From the NCBI GenBank assembly GCA_947069175.1, contig CAMTDV010000012.1:35682341-35746340 (forward strand): a stretch of DNA of 64,000 nucleotides, written 5' to 3'. This stretch comes from Scalesia atractyloides. Taxonomy: Eukaryota; Streptophyta; Magnoliopsida; Asterales; Asteraceae. Shown here piece by piece: positions 1 to 11,038 of the stretch; position 1 is the stretch's first letter, and the number at the start of each line of letters is the position of its first letter. The position numbers and the translations under genes are program-made. The notes beneath the pieces are model-generated. The model was not told the origin of the DNA, made no database searches, and was given only the letters and a program-made list of their open reading frames with translations.

Positions 1-302
1 AATACGTCCGAGCCAATCATCACTGACAGTGTTGTAAATCCACTGGGACACCAAAGCGTCCACTTCTTTCCAGGCTGAATAGGTAGGGTCTGTAGATTCG
101 GTTGGTTGGTGGTGCCATCGATGTGATTAAGAACACGATAGGCAACTGCATGAAACTTAAAGAGTTTGACCCAGGATGAGTAGGTCACAGAGGTGCCATC
201 GAGCGTGCGGATTTTGGATTCGATATTGGTGACCGAATACGCCGGGTGTAGGGCCGTCGAGGATTTCTGGTCAGAGGAGGATTTTTCGTCCGGTTTGGTC
301 AT
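1..302 (-). pseudogene. Ty1/copia retrotransposon gag, 5' part, cut by window edge
   Basis: The minus strand opens with ATG at 302. It encodes an N-terminus typical of plant copia gag: a short acidic leader, then the stretch HPAYSVTNIESKIRTLDGT and the motif YSSWVKLFKFHAVAYRVLNHIDGT split around residue 45. At about 103-115 the frame shifts; the next recognisable part (TYSAWKEVDALVSQWIY) lies in another frame, so the copy is broken or carries an indel. The rest of gag and pol would lie to the left of the window. A primer-binding site and LTR sit directly upstream, which fixes orientation. The family call rests on the gag motif and the adjacent primer-binding site. Confidence 0.8.
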
Positions 303-383
303 GGTGACCGGTTGTGCGAAAAAATAAAGGGAAAAAAGTATCGAAAAGGAGAAAGAAAGAAGATGGTGTATCTCAGAACCGAA

Positions 384-395
384 GCTCTGATACCA
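384..395 (-). other. Primer-binding site of the copia element (initiator tRNA-Met)
   Basis: On the minus strand this reads TGGTATCAGAGC, complementary to the 3' end of initiator tRNA-Met, the usual primer for plant copia elements. It lies between the LTR and the gag start codon 82 bases away. Confidence 0.85.
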
Positions 396-581
396 TAAAA
401 GCGTTTATGATTTAGAATTCTTAATGATCTTCTATTGATTTGCAATACCCTTTATATAGGGAGAATACAATCAGTTAATAAGGAAACGATATACACAAAT
501 ATGCACAATAAATAAGAGATCATAATTTATTCCTAAAATTAAGTCATAATATTCTGCTGTGAATATTCTTCGGCTAAGACA
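396..581 (-). repeat. 5' LTR of the copia element
   Basis: About 186 bp directly upstream of the primer-binding site. On the minus strand it starts TGTCTTAGCCG at 581 and contains CTATATAAAGGG (near 456-467), a plausible TATA box. The end next to the primer-binding site lacks a clear CA, so that boundary is approximate. The partner LTR is outside the window. Confidence 0.65.
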
Positions 582-2154
582 AATGTGTTTTTGTTTTAGT
601 TGGATTTTACAAATTTTGAATTTGAAAGATTATAACGTTCTTAAAATAACATGTTTTTCAAACAATAAACTACTATGCGCGTATTCCAAGACTCTAGCCA
701 TGGGTGAAGGTTAGAAGAGGCCGGGGGGGGGGGGCGTCCGACCCCCCGAACTTTTTACTTAGTAATGTTATATATGTAACTTTCGTATAGAAATTTTTGG
801 GTATATACGTTTTCGACCCTCCCTCTCCGCGTAAAATATCTCAAGCTTCGCCACTGACTCCAACTTATAACAAATAGTGGCAGTTGACTTGCAATACTTT
901 AACCTAACCAAAATCAAAGTTGTTCAAAAATTAATACCTAAACTTAGTTAAGGACTCTGGGATGAAACAACAAAGGGGTCAAAAAGGTTCGTTGTCCTGT
1001 GGGTAAGAAAATTTATTAGAGCTTTTATACATATAATTTGAGACTTTTCTAAAAAACATGATTTGGAGCCTCTAATTATAGCTGAAGAGAGAAATGTCTT
1101 TCGAAGACCCCGAATATAAAAAAAATGTTATGGTTTTGTCATTAGTTGAGGTGAGACTAAAAACATAATACATAAGTCGAACTCAAGATTTGTATTCTAA
1201 TTTCATTAACAAATCAGATCTCCTTTATAAATTTGAAGTGAAAATATTTTGTTATCGTTTTATATCTCACCCCATTGACTATTCTAGAGTCTTCCTAAAA
1301 TACGGTTGGTTACCCCTAACATGTGACAAGCAATCACAAAACAAAAGCAGGTTGCCTCCATTTCTAGAAGAAGCTGCTTCTTTCCTCAAACCCCTTCAAC
1401 CATCTCATCAGCCAACTGTCTTTTCATCTTCATCGCAATCGACAGACCCAATTTCTTCTGATGTTAGTTTTTCTTATCATTTTGTAAACCCTAACTCTTC
1501 TTAACTGAATTCACTTGAGTTAAAAAGTGATTGTTGAAGGCGTTTCTGAAAACTCAAAACCTCTTCGTTTCATTGTTTCAAAGACACACCCTTGATGATC
1601 GAATATGTTTTGCATTGAACATAATAAACACCCCAAAGAATTTTTAAGGAGTTGTATGAACCTTGCATTGGTTTTGAAATGTGCGCATCAATATCATACG
1701 CCCTGAGATCTGATGCGTGCACTTAATCAGTATTTAAACAAACCTGACTGTTGATTGAACGAACTACCATTGGTTGAGTGATGAGTATTGCAACGAATTA
1801 GACCATTGATTGAGCAAATCTGACCATTCTGTTGAAAAGCTAACGTGTTAATATTATATGTAGATAATTTTTTAGTTTTTTTTTTAACGAACGCCTTGCT
1901 TACATGATGCGCACACTTTTCGCATTGTCTTTTGGGGTCAAAAGAGCGCTTGCACGCTTTTCTAAACTAAGATTCTCACTAGGAATGAATGATTACATGA
2001 ATTTACACATCTTGGATTTGTGTGGATATGATTTCTTGTAACTAAAGTGCAACTTTGCTTTTAAACAGGACCGAATGGTGAACATGATTGCTGTAACGAA
2101 GATCAAGTAAAACAAGGGATGAGTCTTTATTAAGGCGTTAGAAACTCGTCGACA
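582..2154. other. Intergenic DNA and probable 5' UTR of the scramblase gene
   Basis: No coding sequence is supported here. Positions 700-860 look like an unclassified dispersed repeat with a run of 12 G at 723-734. From about 1340 the sequence turns pyrimidine-rich and resembles a transcribed leader. A plausible 3' splice site (TTTTAAACAG) at about 2068 suggests a 5'-UTR intron, followed by the leader of the ATG at 2155. An open frame at 1190-1504 is low-complexity and serine-rich and is not supported as a gene. Confidence 0.35.
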
Positions 2155-2810
2155 ATGAATTGGATAAAAAAATTGCAGGGTGTCACTCAGTTGTCTAAGG
2201 TCAACAAATCTATAACCACAGGCAGTTTGCCGAATAACTCTCTACTGAACAAGCAACAAAATTACCGTCTTCTTACTGATAAGACCCTATTATGTAAAAA
2301 CTTCGGTCTGACTAAAGGGGACTTTGCTCTTGCCAAAAGTCTAGTTTCTGAACGGACTTTGCATTGGAGATCGTATGGACAACTCTATGGTTCTGGACCA
2401 AACTTATCTAGGAAATTTGAGCGTGCGATACACACTGGTCCGGACTTGAGTAGAGATTTTCTAGCGCAACTGTGGGTTGCAGATGGTAAAATTAAAAAGA
2501 CCCGTGAGAAAAGAAGACAAAAATCTGTTGGACATGCAATCAAACATGAACAAGTTTTGGACATGAAAGGTTTACATGGCAGTTCTATAACTAGCAATGG
2601 AGATTATGATTACCAACAAGTTGCCCAAGAGTCTCGAGAGTATACATCCCCAGAAGAGGTAATTTGAGGAAATTTACGTCTTAGTTTGAAAAGGGGCTCC
2701 AAGGCATTTAGGTCCCGAAACCCAAGGCGCTAGGCGTGAGGCTATTGCTTCACGTATGCGGGGTGTTGTTCTAGTACAACCAAAGTAGTTTTGTTTAGAG
2801 TAAAGTACTA

Positions 2811-3110
2811 GTTTGCCAAAATTTTGGATTTGATCCTTAGCTTTCTAAAAGCACACGAATGGTCACTATGGTTTGCACTTTGTAACGCATTTATTCCCCA
2901 GCCAACAAATCTAAAGGTATTAGCAGGTCCAAGTTAGGGACTAAATGTGTTACAAAGTGCAAACCATAGGGACCATCCATGTGATTTTTGGAAAAGTTGG
3001 GGACTAATGCGTTACAAAGTGCGAACCACCGGGACCATCCGTGTACTTTTGGAAAGCTAGGGACCAAATCCAAAATTTTGGTAAACCACAGGGACCATCC
3101 GTGTCCTTTT
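2811..3110. mobile_element. Fold-back MITE in scramblase intron 1
   Basis: Positions 2811-2897 are an imperfect inverted repeat of 2999-3085: each arm carries the same series (AAAATTTTGGATTTG, CTAGGGAC/CCTTAGC, TTGTAACGC-type blocks). The right side also holds three partial direct repeats of a GGGACCATCC phrase (about 2970, 3030, 3092). There is no coding sequence. It explains most of the 570-bp intron. Confidence 0.65.
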
Positions 3111-4154
3111 ACAACCAGAAGCTGCTTCTCTCATATGTTTACGTATCAAGCTTTTTATCTAGTAAACCTTTCATAACTTTTTTTACATAAATTTAAGACT
3201 ATGATCTTTCATATATTTGTTCTTCCAGGCTTGGATTGCGCCTCTTCTTTCAAGATCTAATTTACTTATTACGAGGGACATAGAATGGGCCAACCTCACA
3301 CTTGGTTTTGAACAGGTAAAACATTTAATTACCCGTAATCGAAGTGCATCATTTTTGTTTATCATTTCACACTTTATATATTAAACTGATTCGGTCTGTT
3401 ATATTACAGGAGAACAGATATGCAATAGTTGATGTCAGCAACCCGCAAGTGGTATTTTCCATATCCATAATCTTTTCTATGTATGTAAATATGAAACACA
3501 TGTTTGTGTATAATATTGTTATTTCAGCCTGCAGGTTTTATTCGTGAGCAGAGCAATGTCATTGCCAGACAAGTATGTTAACATATGTTGTTCAAGTTTT
3601 ATGTTATATCTGCATATTTGTTGCTAACTATGATCATTTAATGAATCTCTTGTTGTATTGTCAGTTGCTTCGAACAAGGCGACCGTTTGTTGCTACGATA
3701 ACCGATGCCTACGGTAACGAGCTGTTTAGGGTAAGACTTCTGGACATATATCCATTTATCTATCATATAATTTATTTGCTTTATATGTATTATTTAGATT
3801 GCTTTGATTACTAATTAATTGTCATCACCACTAGTCACTATGAAAGCAAATGTAGTGGATGACCCAGTTTTGATACTTTTTCTAAAACGACTTGTTTCAA
3901 CCCGAGCCCATTTTTGGCAAAACCCGTTTGACCCAACCCACCCGTTTTGCCAAGCTTAACTCAACTGTTTGTATCTAGGTACGGAGGCCCTTTTGGTGGA
4001 TAACCAGCTCGATTTATGCAGAAGTAGGTGGAAAGGTATGCCAATACAATATTACAATTTAAATTTAAAAAAAAAACTAGTGGGTTACCACCCACGCTTC
4101 ATAGCAGGTTCGTAATAGATAAAAATAAGCAAATCGAGTTGTTTGATGTTTTAG

Positions 4155-4270
4155 TCAAGTTGCTAAACATATTATTGAAAGTTGAGGAGCTAAACATGTC
4201 ATTACCAAAGTTGAGGGGCTAAAATGTCATTATTAAAGTTGAGGGGCTAAAGTTGGTTAATGCCAAAGTT
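4155..4270 (+). repeat. Short tandem repeat in scramblase intron 6
   Basis: About four imperfect copies of a unit near 28 bp, built on AAAGTTGAGGGGCTAAA followed by a TGTCATTA phrase. Confidence 0.6.
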
Positions 4271-5027
4271 AGTTGTATGTGACAATATATTATTGCGTAT
4301 TGTTAAATTTTATCTCCAGGAAGTTGGTGTGGTTCATAGAAGATGGCATCTCTGGAGGAGGATTTATGATTTGTACTTGGGGTAATTTATTTTCTTTATT
4401 TTTTCAGTTTATTGCATTTGCTTTGAAAATAATTTATTCTTTTCGGGTTTTTTTGCAGTAATGAGCAGTTTGCAGTGGTTGAGAATCCTGGGTTTTGGTA
4501 TTGGACGTTTACCTTGAAGGACATCAACGGTGACTGGCTGAGATTGATCGCGACTGGCGAGGTTTTGGTTTTGAGGTCATGTTCCTACCTTTGTTTGCCT
4601 ATGATGTTTTCAAATATGTTAAAAACAGTATATTAAACAACAACTTGTGAATGGTTCAGGTGTTCACAGATGCGGGTCAGTATGTAATCCGATTCGGGAG
4701 CGCTGCTGCTACTAAAGGCATATCAGAACTTTCTAAAAAGGTAAACCCGATATTTTGACATTCGGTCAGTTTTGCTTGTGTTGAATTTATGATTTTGTAG
4801 GTTCAAGAATTTGAAGTGGGCGTCCGCTGACATTGTCGGAGAGAGCTGTAACCGTTGCACTTGCGATATCGTTGGATAATGATTATTTTTCCAGACATGG
4901 AGGCTGGTAAAAGTTTTATAATTTTTCATTTTTAATTTTTATTAGTGGGGGAAATGCTCAACAAGTTGTAATTTTTTATGACATTTCTGTTGCCAGGGGA
5001 ATTCCTTTCATTGCAGTTTCTGAATGA

Positions 5028-5335
5028 TGACATTTGCTTCAATTTTTTAGTCTGCTGAAGATCTGTGGACATTCTTAGTTTGTGTTACGGTTTTGTTGAC
5101 AGAAATTATATCTATATGTAGCAGTTACTTTGGAACAAATTTCTACAAACAATGTGTCGAATTATCCGGAAATTTTAATATACTCGAGAACACTTCATAT
5201 CTCTTCAATTCGTGTTGCTTTAGTGTAGGGATTTAAAGAAGCAGACTAGATCCAGAGTCGTTAGCTTGTTTATTCATTTTAAATTATCTTATTTAAATAT
5301 GTATGTATTTATTTTAATGAAAAAGTATAACATAC
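5028..5335 (+). other. Scramblase 3' UTR and downstream DNA
   Basis: T-rich, non-coding sequence after the scramblase stop. It probably holds the 3' UTR. No clear AATAAA signal was seen and nothing else is recognisable. Confidence 0.4.
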
Positions 5336-5536
5336 AAGAGGTCTTATTATACGATCGTACGCGACTGGGAAATCGCATGTCATAAAAAAGGCGCATGCCT
5401 ATGATATGCAAAATCACATATTGGTTTTTTGATGAAATCGCACGGTGTATGCAAAACAATTTCGCATGTTGCTTGTGTATAACAAATTCGTATGTTGAGG
5501 CTGAGTCGCGTACGCTTCGTACGTTAAGGCCTCTTA
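5336..5536. mobile_element. Small TIR element (MITE), about 200 bp
   Basis: The left arm begins AAGAGGTCTTA and continues to CGTACGCGACT. The right arm, read on the minus strand, begins AAGAGGCCTTA and also reaches CGTACGCGACT. The terminal inverted repeats are about 35 bp with no coding capacity. The target duplication is not clear. Confidence 0.65.
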
Positions 5537-5754
5537 TTTTAATAAACATAATGATTATTGTTTTATACAAATATATTTAGTTATTTGTATTAGAATTATA
5601 TGGTCAAGTAGACAACCCTTGAGGATAAGTTGATATTAATATAGATGTTTTCCCCGTGTGGTTATCCTTATGGTAAATGGTGTATACTCCCACCAGTTGA
5701 TGAGGGCTTTAATCTTGCAACGTGTAGGTTTGGTGGTGTTAGGTGGTTAATAAG

Positions 5755-5968
5755 AGTAGATTAGTAGAGCTGGTCATAGCAATGAAACTAGTCTGGAGGT
5801 TAGGGAGAGGCATCAGGTTCAAGTCTCGTAAGAAACAAGAATTATTGGAAATTTATGTGGCGACACTTGGGATGAAGCGCAGGTTGGTGGAATGGTGACG
5901 GGGTATGCCCGGTTTCAGAGAGACTACTCTCTCATTCAGTTGGTTGTTCAAAAGAAAAAACAAAACAG
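5755..5968 (+). mobile_element. tRNA-derived SINE candidate
   Basis: A B-box-like GGTTCAAGTCT at 5816-5826 lies about 45 bp after an A-box-like TAGAGCTGGTCATAG at 5764-5778. The unit ends in an A-rich tail at about 5951-5968. These are the marks of an RNA polymerase III SINE. The assignment is by motif and layout only; I saw no second copy in the window. Confidence 0.45.
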
Positions 5969-6296
5969 GAGTAGATTAGATGTTAAAAAATAATTATATA
6001 ACTTCTTATTTTATATATAAAAGGTGGAAAAATAATTTTATATGAACTTATCAAAAAAATATAGTATGTCTGGTTTAGAAACTAAAAGCTTGTGACAATC
6101 CATTTTGAAAACGAAAGTTTGACAACTAGGCAAACGTATCAAACTAAATAAATTTGCGCATTACGACGAGATCATTAAATTGAACAAAATGTAAAGGTAA
6201 AAATGTTGAATAACGCACGTCATGTTGTGTTAACTCGTCAAATTAGACGAAACATAAAAGATAATTGTACAAAAGAAAAGCTAAGTTATATATATA
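5969..6296. other. AT-rich intergenic DNA
   Basis: No gene, no repeat structure and no clear signal seen. Confidence 0.4.
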
Positions 6297-7327
6297 GGGT
6301 ATGGTTCTAGAGTGAACAACATGCCAAGAGTGAACTGTGTGAACTGATATGGATCATTGATTTTCATCATCTTGATATTTTGATTAGTGGCATGATGGTA
6401 ATTATTGGGTTATTTTTTTCTATTTAATTTAATTAATAAAGGTATGTATGTAATTACACATGGAAAATATAAAAACTGGAAACTGAATAGTTTCCATATG
6501 TTCACGAGAGAATCAATTCCTTTAGAATCGGAAATTTAGTTTCCATAATTCTCATTTCGGCAATTAAGTACACATGTGTAAACGATTGTACGATAAACTG
6601 ATTCACATATTAGAAAACTTAGTGCATATTGTACAAACTTATTACATCTGTGTACAGTTCTATAGATAGTTAAGTGCACAGTTATGCATTAACACTAGCT
6701 GGCAGTTTTTTACACATGTGTACAGTTCTGTATATACTAAAAACCACATGTGTATAGGTCTGTATATACTACAGTACACATGTGTACATTTCAAAGAAGG
6801 ATGCGCATATAATATGAATTAAACAAGAACATACGTATATTCATCTTAAAAATATGATACAAAAAACAGAAGAACAAACCTAGGCGATCCATTGTTGTAA
6901 CGAATACGTTGTCATTACTCGGTTCGTAGTTATGATTTGCGTTTTCGAAAGAATTACGATTACTACAACCTGAATCCGCCATGTTTGAATGAACGTAAAA
7001 ATACAAACGGTCAACACTGATTGAAACAGGGGCAAAAGAACTAAAACCCGGTAAAGATCTTCGAAAATCGTATATTAACAAAAGATCTGTGATTTCGGAA
7101 AATTGAAAATAACGTATATTGTTTCATTGATCTACAAAAATTTAAAAAGATAAATCCCTATAATGTAGGGATTTGATAACTAAAAACAATTATTAACAAA
7201 AAAGATTTAATTGTAGATAAATATAAAATACTATCCTACCCTTTAACACTTAAAAAGGAAATTAATGGTTAAGATGAGTTCACACAGTTCACTATGAAGA
7301 TCGTTCACAAATGATCCTAATCCTATA
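6297..7327. mobile_element. Non-autonomous TIR element, about 1.03 kb
   Basis: The two ends are inverted copies: TAGGGTATGGTTCTAGAGTGAAC on the left can be aligned, in pieces, with TAGGATTAGGATC and TTTGTGAAC on the right (minus strand), and both continue into a shared GTGAACTGTGTGAACT block. The ends lie in runs of TATATA, which blurs the target duplication. The inside has no transposase. At 6565-6790 it holds about five spaced copies of a self-complementary ACACATGTGT phrase. A 96-codon minus-strand frame (6791-7081) is unsupported. A MULE-like class is likely but not shown. Confidence 0.55.
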
Positions 7328-7574
7328 TATATATATGTATGTGTTATGTGTGTGTATAGGTTGAATGATAAATATGGTTTTGGACAACTAAAAAATGTTT
7401 ATTTACAATGGTTTTATCAAACAAATGCTCTATAACGTAAAACAAATATAAAGTCGTAATTTACATTGACACCATAAAACGAATATTGTTGTTACAAAAG
7501 TTGTACGATGTGTAAAATTCTTTTACATCAATTAAAGCGAAATACCCAAAAAGTGAAAATTCAGGGACAATGTA

Positions 7575-7835
7575 ATTAACACGTTAAATTTTAACTTAAC
7601 GTGTTAAAAATCAATTTTTTTCAAAGCTTTTGCATATAACTACATGTAGAACCTTTTTCTAATTAAAAGAAAAAAAAACTAACAAATTTAAAAAAAATCT
7701 TAAAAAACAGTAAAAAAAAACAATTACAAAAATATTAGTATAGCTTCTACACATCTTTATATGCAAAAACTTCAAAAAAATATTTAACGTTTTAAATTGA
7801 ATTTTTAAGATATATAACATGTTAAATATACTATT
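7575..7835. mobile_element. AT-rich fold-back MITE
   Basis: The left part (near 7578-7650: ACACGTTAAATTTTAAC, then TTTTTTTCAAAGCTTTTGCA, then a CTACATGTAG block) is matched in inverted order by the right part (7740-7830: CTACACATC, TTTGAAG and TTTAACGTT blocks). No coding sequence. Confidence 0.5.
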
Positions 7836-8117
7836 CTCCGGTTCCCACTCTTTTAATGTTCCCTATTGAACCTCACATTGTGGAAGGGGCATGGGGAGTG
7901 GTAAACTTTTTTTTTTACCCAATAATATCATGTCATGTCAAGTCACCACTTCACTCCCTATTTTGCACTCAATCACTATGGGCTGCTCAAACACTTGGGT
8001 GTTTGATTTTTTTTAATATTTTTTATTTCTAGAAAATATACATCAATAAATATAACATATTTTAAACAAAACATTAAAATATAAAAATACATTTTAAAAC
8101 TAAAACTAATTAAACTA

Positions 8118-8430
8118 ATCGTTGTCGGAATCCGCCAAAAGGTGGGGTAAATCTTGTTCTCCAAGATGCTCCACAAGATCATATTTTAGTCTATAATGTG
8201 TGTCTTCATCAACGAGCTCGTTATAAACAGTTTCATCGAAAACGGGCTCAACTGGAGGATCACGAATACGTATCGGTGCAATCGCCTTTCTGTCGTCTTT
8301 CAGAATCATGTTATGCATAATAATTCATGCATATACGACATTCCTAATCTTTTTTACAGTCATAGCACGCATTGGTCGATTTAATATACCCCATTTTGCC
8401 TTTAGAACACCAAAAGCCGTTCCACGTCTC
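8118..8430 (-). pseudogene. Inverted partial copy of the Harbinger transposase C-terminus
   Basis: The minus strand encodes MHNMILKDDRKAIAPIRIRD and continues in frame to a stop (TAG) at about 8118. This is the same C-terminus as the plus-strand transposase at 9520-9720. This copy keeps the frame (PPVEPVFDETVYNELVDEDT and onward), whereas the plus-strand copy lost one base at about 9590 and is frameshifted. It breaks off abruptly at 8430, at the same sequence as position 9414. Confidence 0.8.
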
Positions 8431-8435
8431 CTTTC

Positions 8436-9657
8436 TTGTATATTCCAAAAATTAACCCGTTAATGGTGGATGACATACCCCCGCTATTCATTCCATTTGA
8501 TATCAGTGAAAACGATGATTCTTCTTCAAGCGATGGTAGTTTAGTTTTTTTTTTTCAAAATCTGATTACGGAAGTCGCCGCGTTGGAAGACACTGGTACT
8601 TCTAGAAAAAAGAAACTTGTCCGTCGAGATCGAGAGAAAGGCCACAAAACCCTTGTGTCAGATTATTTTGCGGAGGAGCCCAAATTCAACGAAGATGTTT
8701 TCCGTCATAGGTTTCGTATGTCGAAAATGTTGTTTTTAAAAATTGTGAGCAACGTGCAAGCAAATAACTCGTGGTTTCAAGAGGGTCTGATGGGAGAATG
8801 AAAAAGAGTTTTACACCGTTGCATAAAGTTACATCGGCGATTAAGCAACTTGCAACCGGTAACCCACCAGACGAGAACGACGAGTATTTAAATATGGCCG
8901 AAAGGACTTCCCGAGAGTGTCTAGATTATTTTTGCGAAACGGTATGTAAATTATACGCTTCCGTAGACCAACAAGCCACGACGTCGCGCTCTTGTATCAG
9001 GCTCATGAGGATATACATCACCTTCCTGGGATGTTGGGTAGTCTTGAGTGTACACATTTTGTTTGGAGAATGTCTCCAACAGAGTTGCGGCTAATGGCCG
9101 AGGGGGATCACAGGTACCCGACAATCATGCTCGAAGCGGTGGCCTCTCAAGATTTGTGGATTTGGCATGCTTTTTGTGGTCCACCAGGTTCACAAAACGA
9201 TATCAACGTGCTCTATCAATCTCTCGTTATTTCTTACTCAATGGAATGGAACTGCACCAAAATGCCCATTTTACGTGAACAACCACTTGTACAAGCGTGG
9301 ATACTATCTTACCGATGGAATCTACCCTATGTGGTCTGTGTTTGTGAAATCATTTCCGTATCCTCACATTCTGAAAGAAAAGAAGTTCAAGAGGCAACAT
9401 GAGGCGCCAAGAAAAGACGTGGAACGGGCTTTTGGTGTTCTAAAGGCAAAATGGGGTGTACTAAATCGACCAATGCGTGCTATGACTGTAAAAAAGATTA
9501 GGAATGTCGTATATGCGTGCATTATTATGCATAACATGATTCTGAAAGACGACGGAAAGGCGATTGCACCGATACGTATTCGTGATCCTCCGTTGAGCCC
9601 GTTTTCGATGAAACTATTTATAACGAGCTCATTGATGAAGACACACATTATAGACTA
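8436..9657 (+). pseudogene. PIF/Harbinger transposase, frameshifted
   Basis: The translation follows the plant Harbinger transposase (DDE superfamily nuclease) from near its N-terminus: RRDREKGHKTLVSDYF, DVFRHRFRMSKMLFLKIV, then after a shift at about 8790 TPLHKVTSAIKQLATG and DEYLNMAERTSRECLDYF, then after a shift at about 8965 LPGMLGSLECTHFVW, YPTIMLEAVASQDLWIWHAF and GSQNDINVL, then after a shift near 9235 GYYLTDGIYPMWSVFVKSFP and RKDVERAFGVLKAKWGVLNR. The catalytic triad region is visible: the first acidic residue is Glu in LECTHF where the family has Asp, the second is Asp in NDINVL, the third is Glu in VERAFG. At least four indels leave no functional product. Confidence 0.85.
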
Positions 9658-10036
9658 AATATGATCTTGTGGAGTATCTTGGAGAACAAGATTTACCCCA
9701 CCTTTTGGCGGATTCCGACGATGATTAGTTTAATTAGTTTAGTTTTAAAATGTATTTTTATATTTTAATGTTTTGTTTAAAATATGTTATATTTATTGAT
9801 GCATATTTTCTAGAAATAAAAAATATTAAAAAAATCAAACACTTCAAGTGTTTGAGCACCCTTAGTGATTGAGTGCCAAATAAGGAGTGGAGTGGTGACT
9901 TGACATGGCATGATATTATTGGGTAAAAAAAAGTTTACACTCCCCATTTGGAGAGTACCCCCTCCACCCTTATAATAATATCAATAACTATCTTATTTAG
10001 TAAATAACTTTCTTATTTTATTGGACTTAAGTTTTT

Positions 10037-11038
10037 GAGTTAAATGCTTGGTTGGTCCCTGTGGTTTACGAAAATTGCAGACTTGGTCACAATGAATTAC
10101 TAATTACAGACTTGGTCCTAATAGTTGTAATTTTTGCACTCGGGTGGTCCTTATCACTAACCCATGTTAAGTTTTCCAGTTAAGTGTGTGTGAATGATGA
10201 GATTGCCCATGAACAATAAAAAATTAAAAAAGATGGCCCACACTCATCTTCTCTTTCTACCATAACAACCACCATCCACCACCACCACCACCATCAATCT
10301 CCACCACCACCGCCATCAATCTCCACCACCGGCCCATCAAATCTCTATCTCCGTCACTATCAAAATCTCCACCTGCACCCTCTCTTTCCTTCTGAAATTC
10401 AAACACAAGCTTTCTGCATTTCTTTGAAAAACACAAGCAACAGGTTATTGGTGGTTGTTTATGGTAGTTATATCGGAGGAGGGTGGTTGTTATCGTGGTG
10501 GGGTGATGATATTGGTGGTTGGAGGTTGACGTCGGTGGTGATGAGGTGAGCAGGTTGACGCTGATGGATGCCGAAAGTTGACGCTGGTGTGATGAATTTG
10601 GTGGTCAGAGGTTGACGCCGGTTATGATGGATGGTGTTGAAGATGGAGGGGGTTTATGGGGGTGGTGGTTGTGATTTCCAGTGGTGACGAGGTGAGCAAG
10701 TGGTGGTCGGGTTGTTCCATGGTGGTTCAAAAAGTGGAGGTGTGTGTTGAAGATGGTGAATGAACATAAATGGCTGTTTAGAATGGTGGTTAACAGTGGT
10801 AGATGGGAGGTGCAGGTGTGTGGTTTGGTAGGGTTGTTTATAGAGAGAGATAAGGAAGAAGATAAGGGGTAAAATTGACATTTATCATATACTTAACTTG
10901 GAAATCTAACATAGGTTAGTGATAAGGACCACCCGAGTGCAAAAATTACAACTATTAGGACCAGCTCTGTAATTAGTGAACAACTGAGACCAAGTCTGCA
11001 ATTTTCACAAACCACAGGACCAACCAGGTATTTAACTC
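10037..11038. mobile_element. Fold-back MULE-like element, 1.0 kb
   Basis: Inverted terminal repeats of roughly 150 bp start GAGTTAAAT, followed by a TGGTTGGTCC block at both ends. Flanking T-rich sequence shares AGTTTTT, a weak target duplication. Inside, the left half is rich in CCACCACC and the right half in GGTGGTGG, so much of the element can fold on itself. A proline-rich minus-strand frame at 10654-10881 is a by-product of this repeat. It shares the GAG...CTC ends and design with the elements at 28128, 34273 and 58161. Confidence 0.65.

Larger units (their letters stand above)
2155..5027 (+). pseudogene. Phospholipid scramblase family (AIM25-like) gene with two frameshifts
   Basis: Eleven exons: 2155-2658, 3229-3315, 3410-3448, 3528-3572, 3665-3730, 3979-4035, 4320-4381, 4459-4575, 4660-4740, 4801-4906, 4997-5027. 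All introns are GT-AG and phases agree except where noted. The protein matches plant scramblase-domain proteins related to yeast Aim25, which belong to a family moving phospholipids between membrane leaflets without ATP. Marks include EWANLTLGFEQENRYAIVDV, EQSNVIARQLLRTRRPFVAT, VRRPFWWITSSIYAE, VVHRRWHLWRRIYDLYLG and a C-terminal SLDNDYFSRHGGW. The basic, Ser/Thr-rich first exon (168 codons) could be an organelle-targeting N-terminus (inference). Exon 8 is 4 nt shorter than the family needs: after FTLKDING the conserved AEIDRDWRGFGFE is in another frame. In exon 10 a missing base after VQEFEV puts TGA in frame, with LTLSERAV in the next frame. Two indels in conserved exons suggest a pseudogene; assembly error is the alternative. 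Confidence 0.85.
7879..9970 (+). mobile_element. PIF/Harbinger transposon in hairpin form
   Basis: The transposase remnant (8436-9657) is flanked by long inverted arms. The left arm 7879-8430 is a near copy, in reverse orientation, of the right arm 9414-9970. Both arms contain the 3' end of the transposase gene, its 3' non-coding part, the GGTAAAAAAAA-type block and the outer terminal repeat (GGGGAGTG). The element is thus two right halves pointing outward around one body, about 2.1 kb in all. The usual 3-bp target duplication of the family could not be fixed because the outermost bases differ. Confidence 0.75.

Noticed and set aside
1190..1504. 104-codon plus-strand frame before the scramblase
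   Set aside because: Low-complexity and Ser/Pro-rich, no homology seen; more likely leader sequence of the scramblase gene.
10654..10881. Histidine/proline-rich minus-strand frame
   Set aside because: A translation of the GGTGG/CCACC tract in a fold-back element, not a gene.
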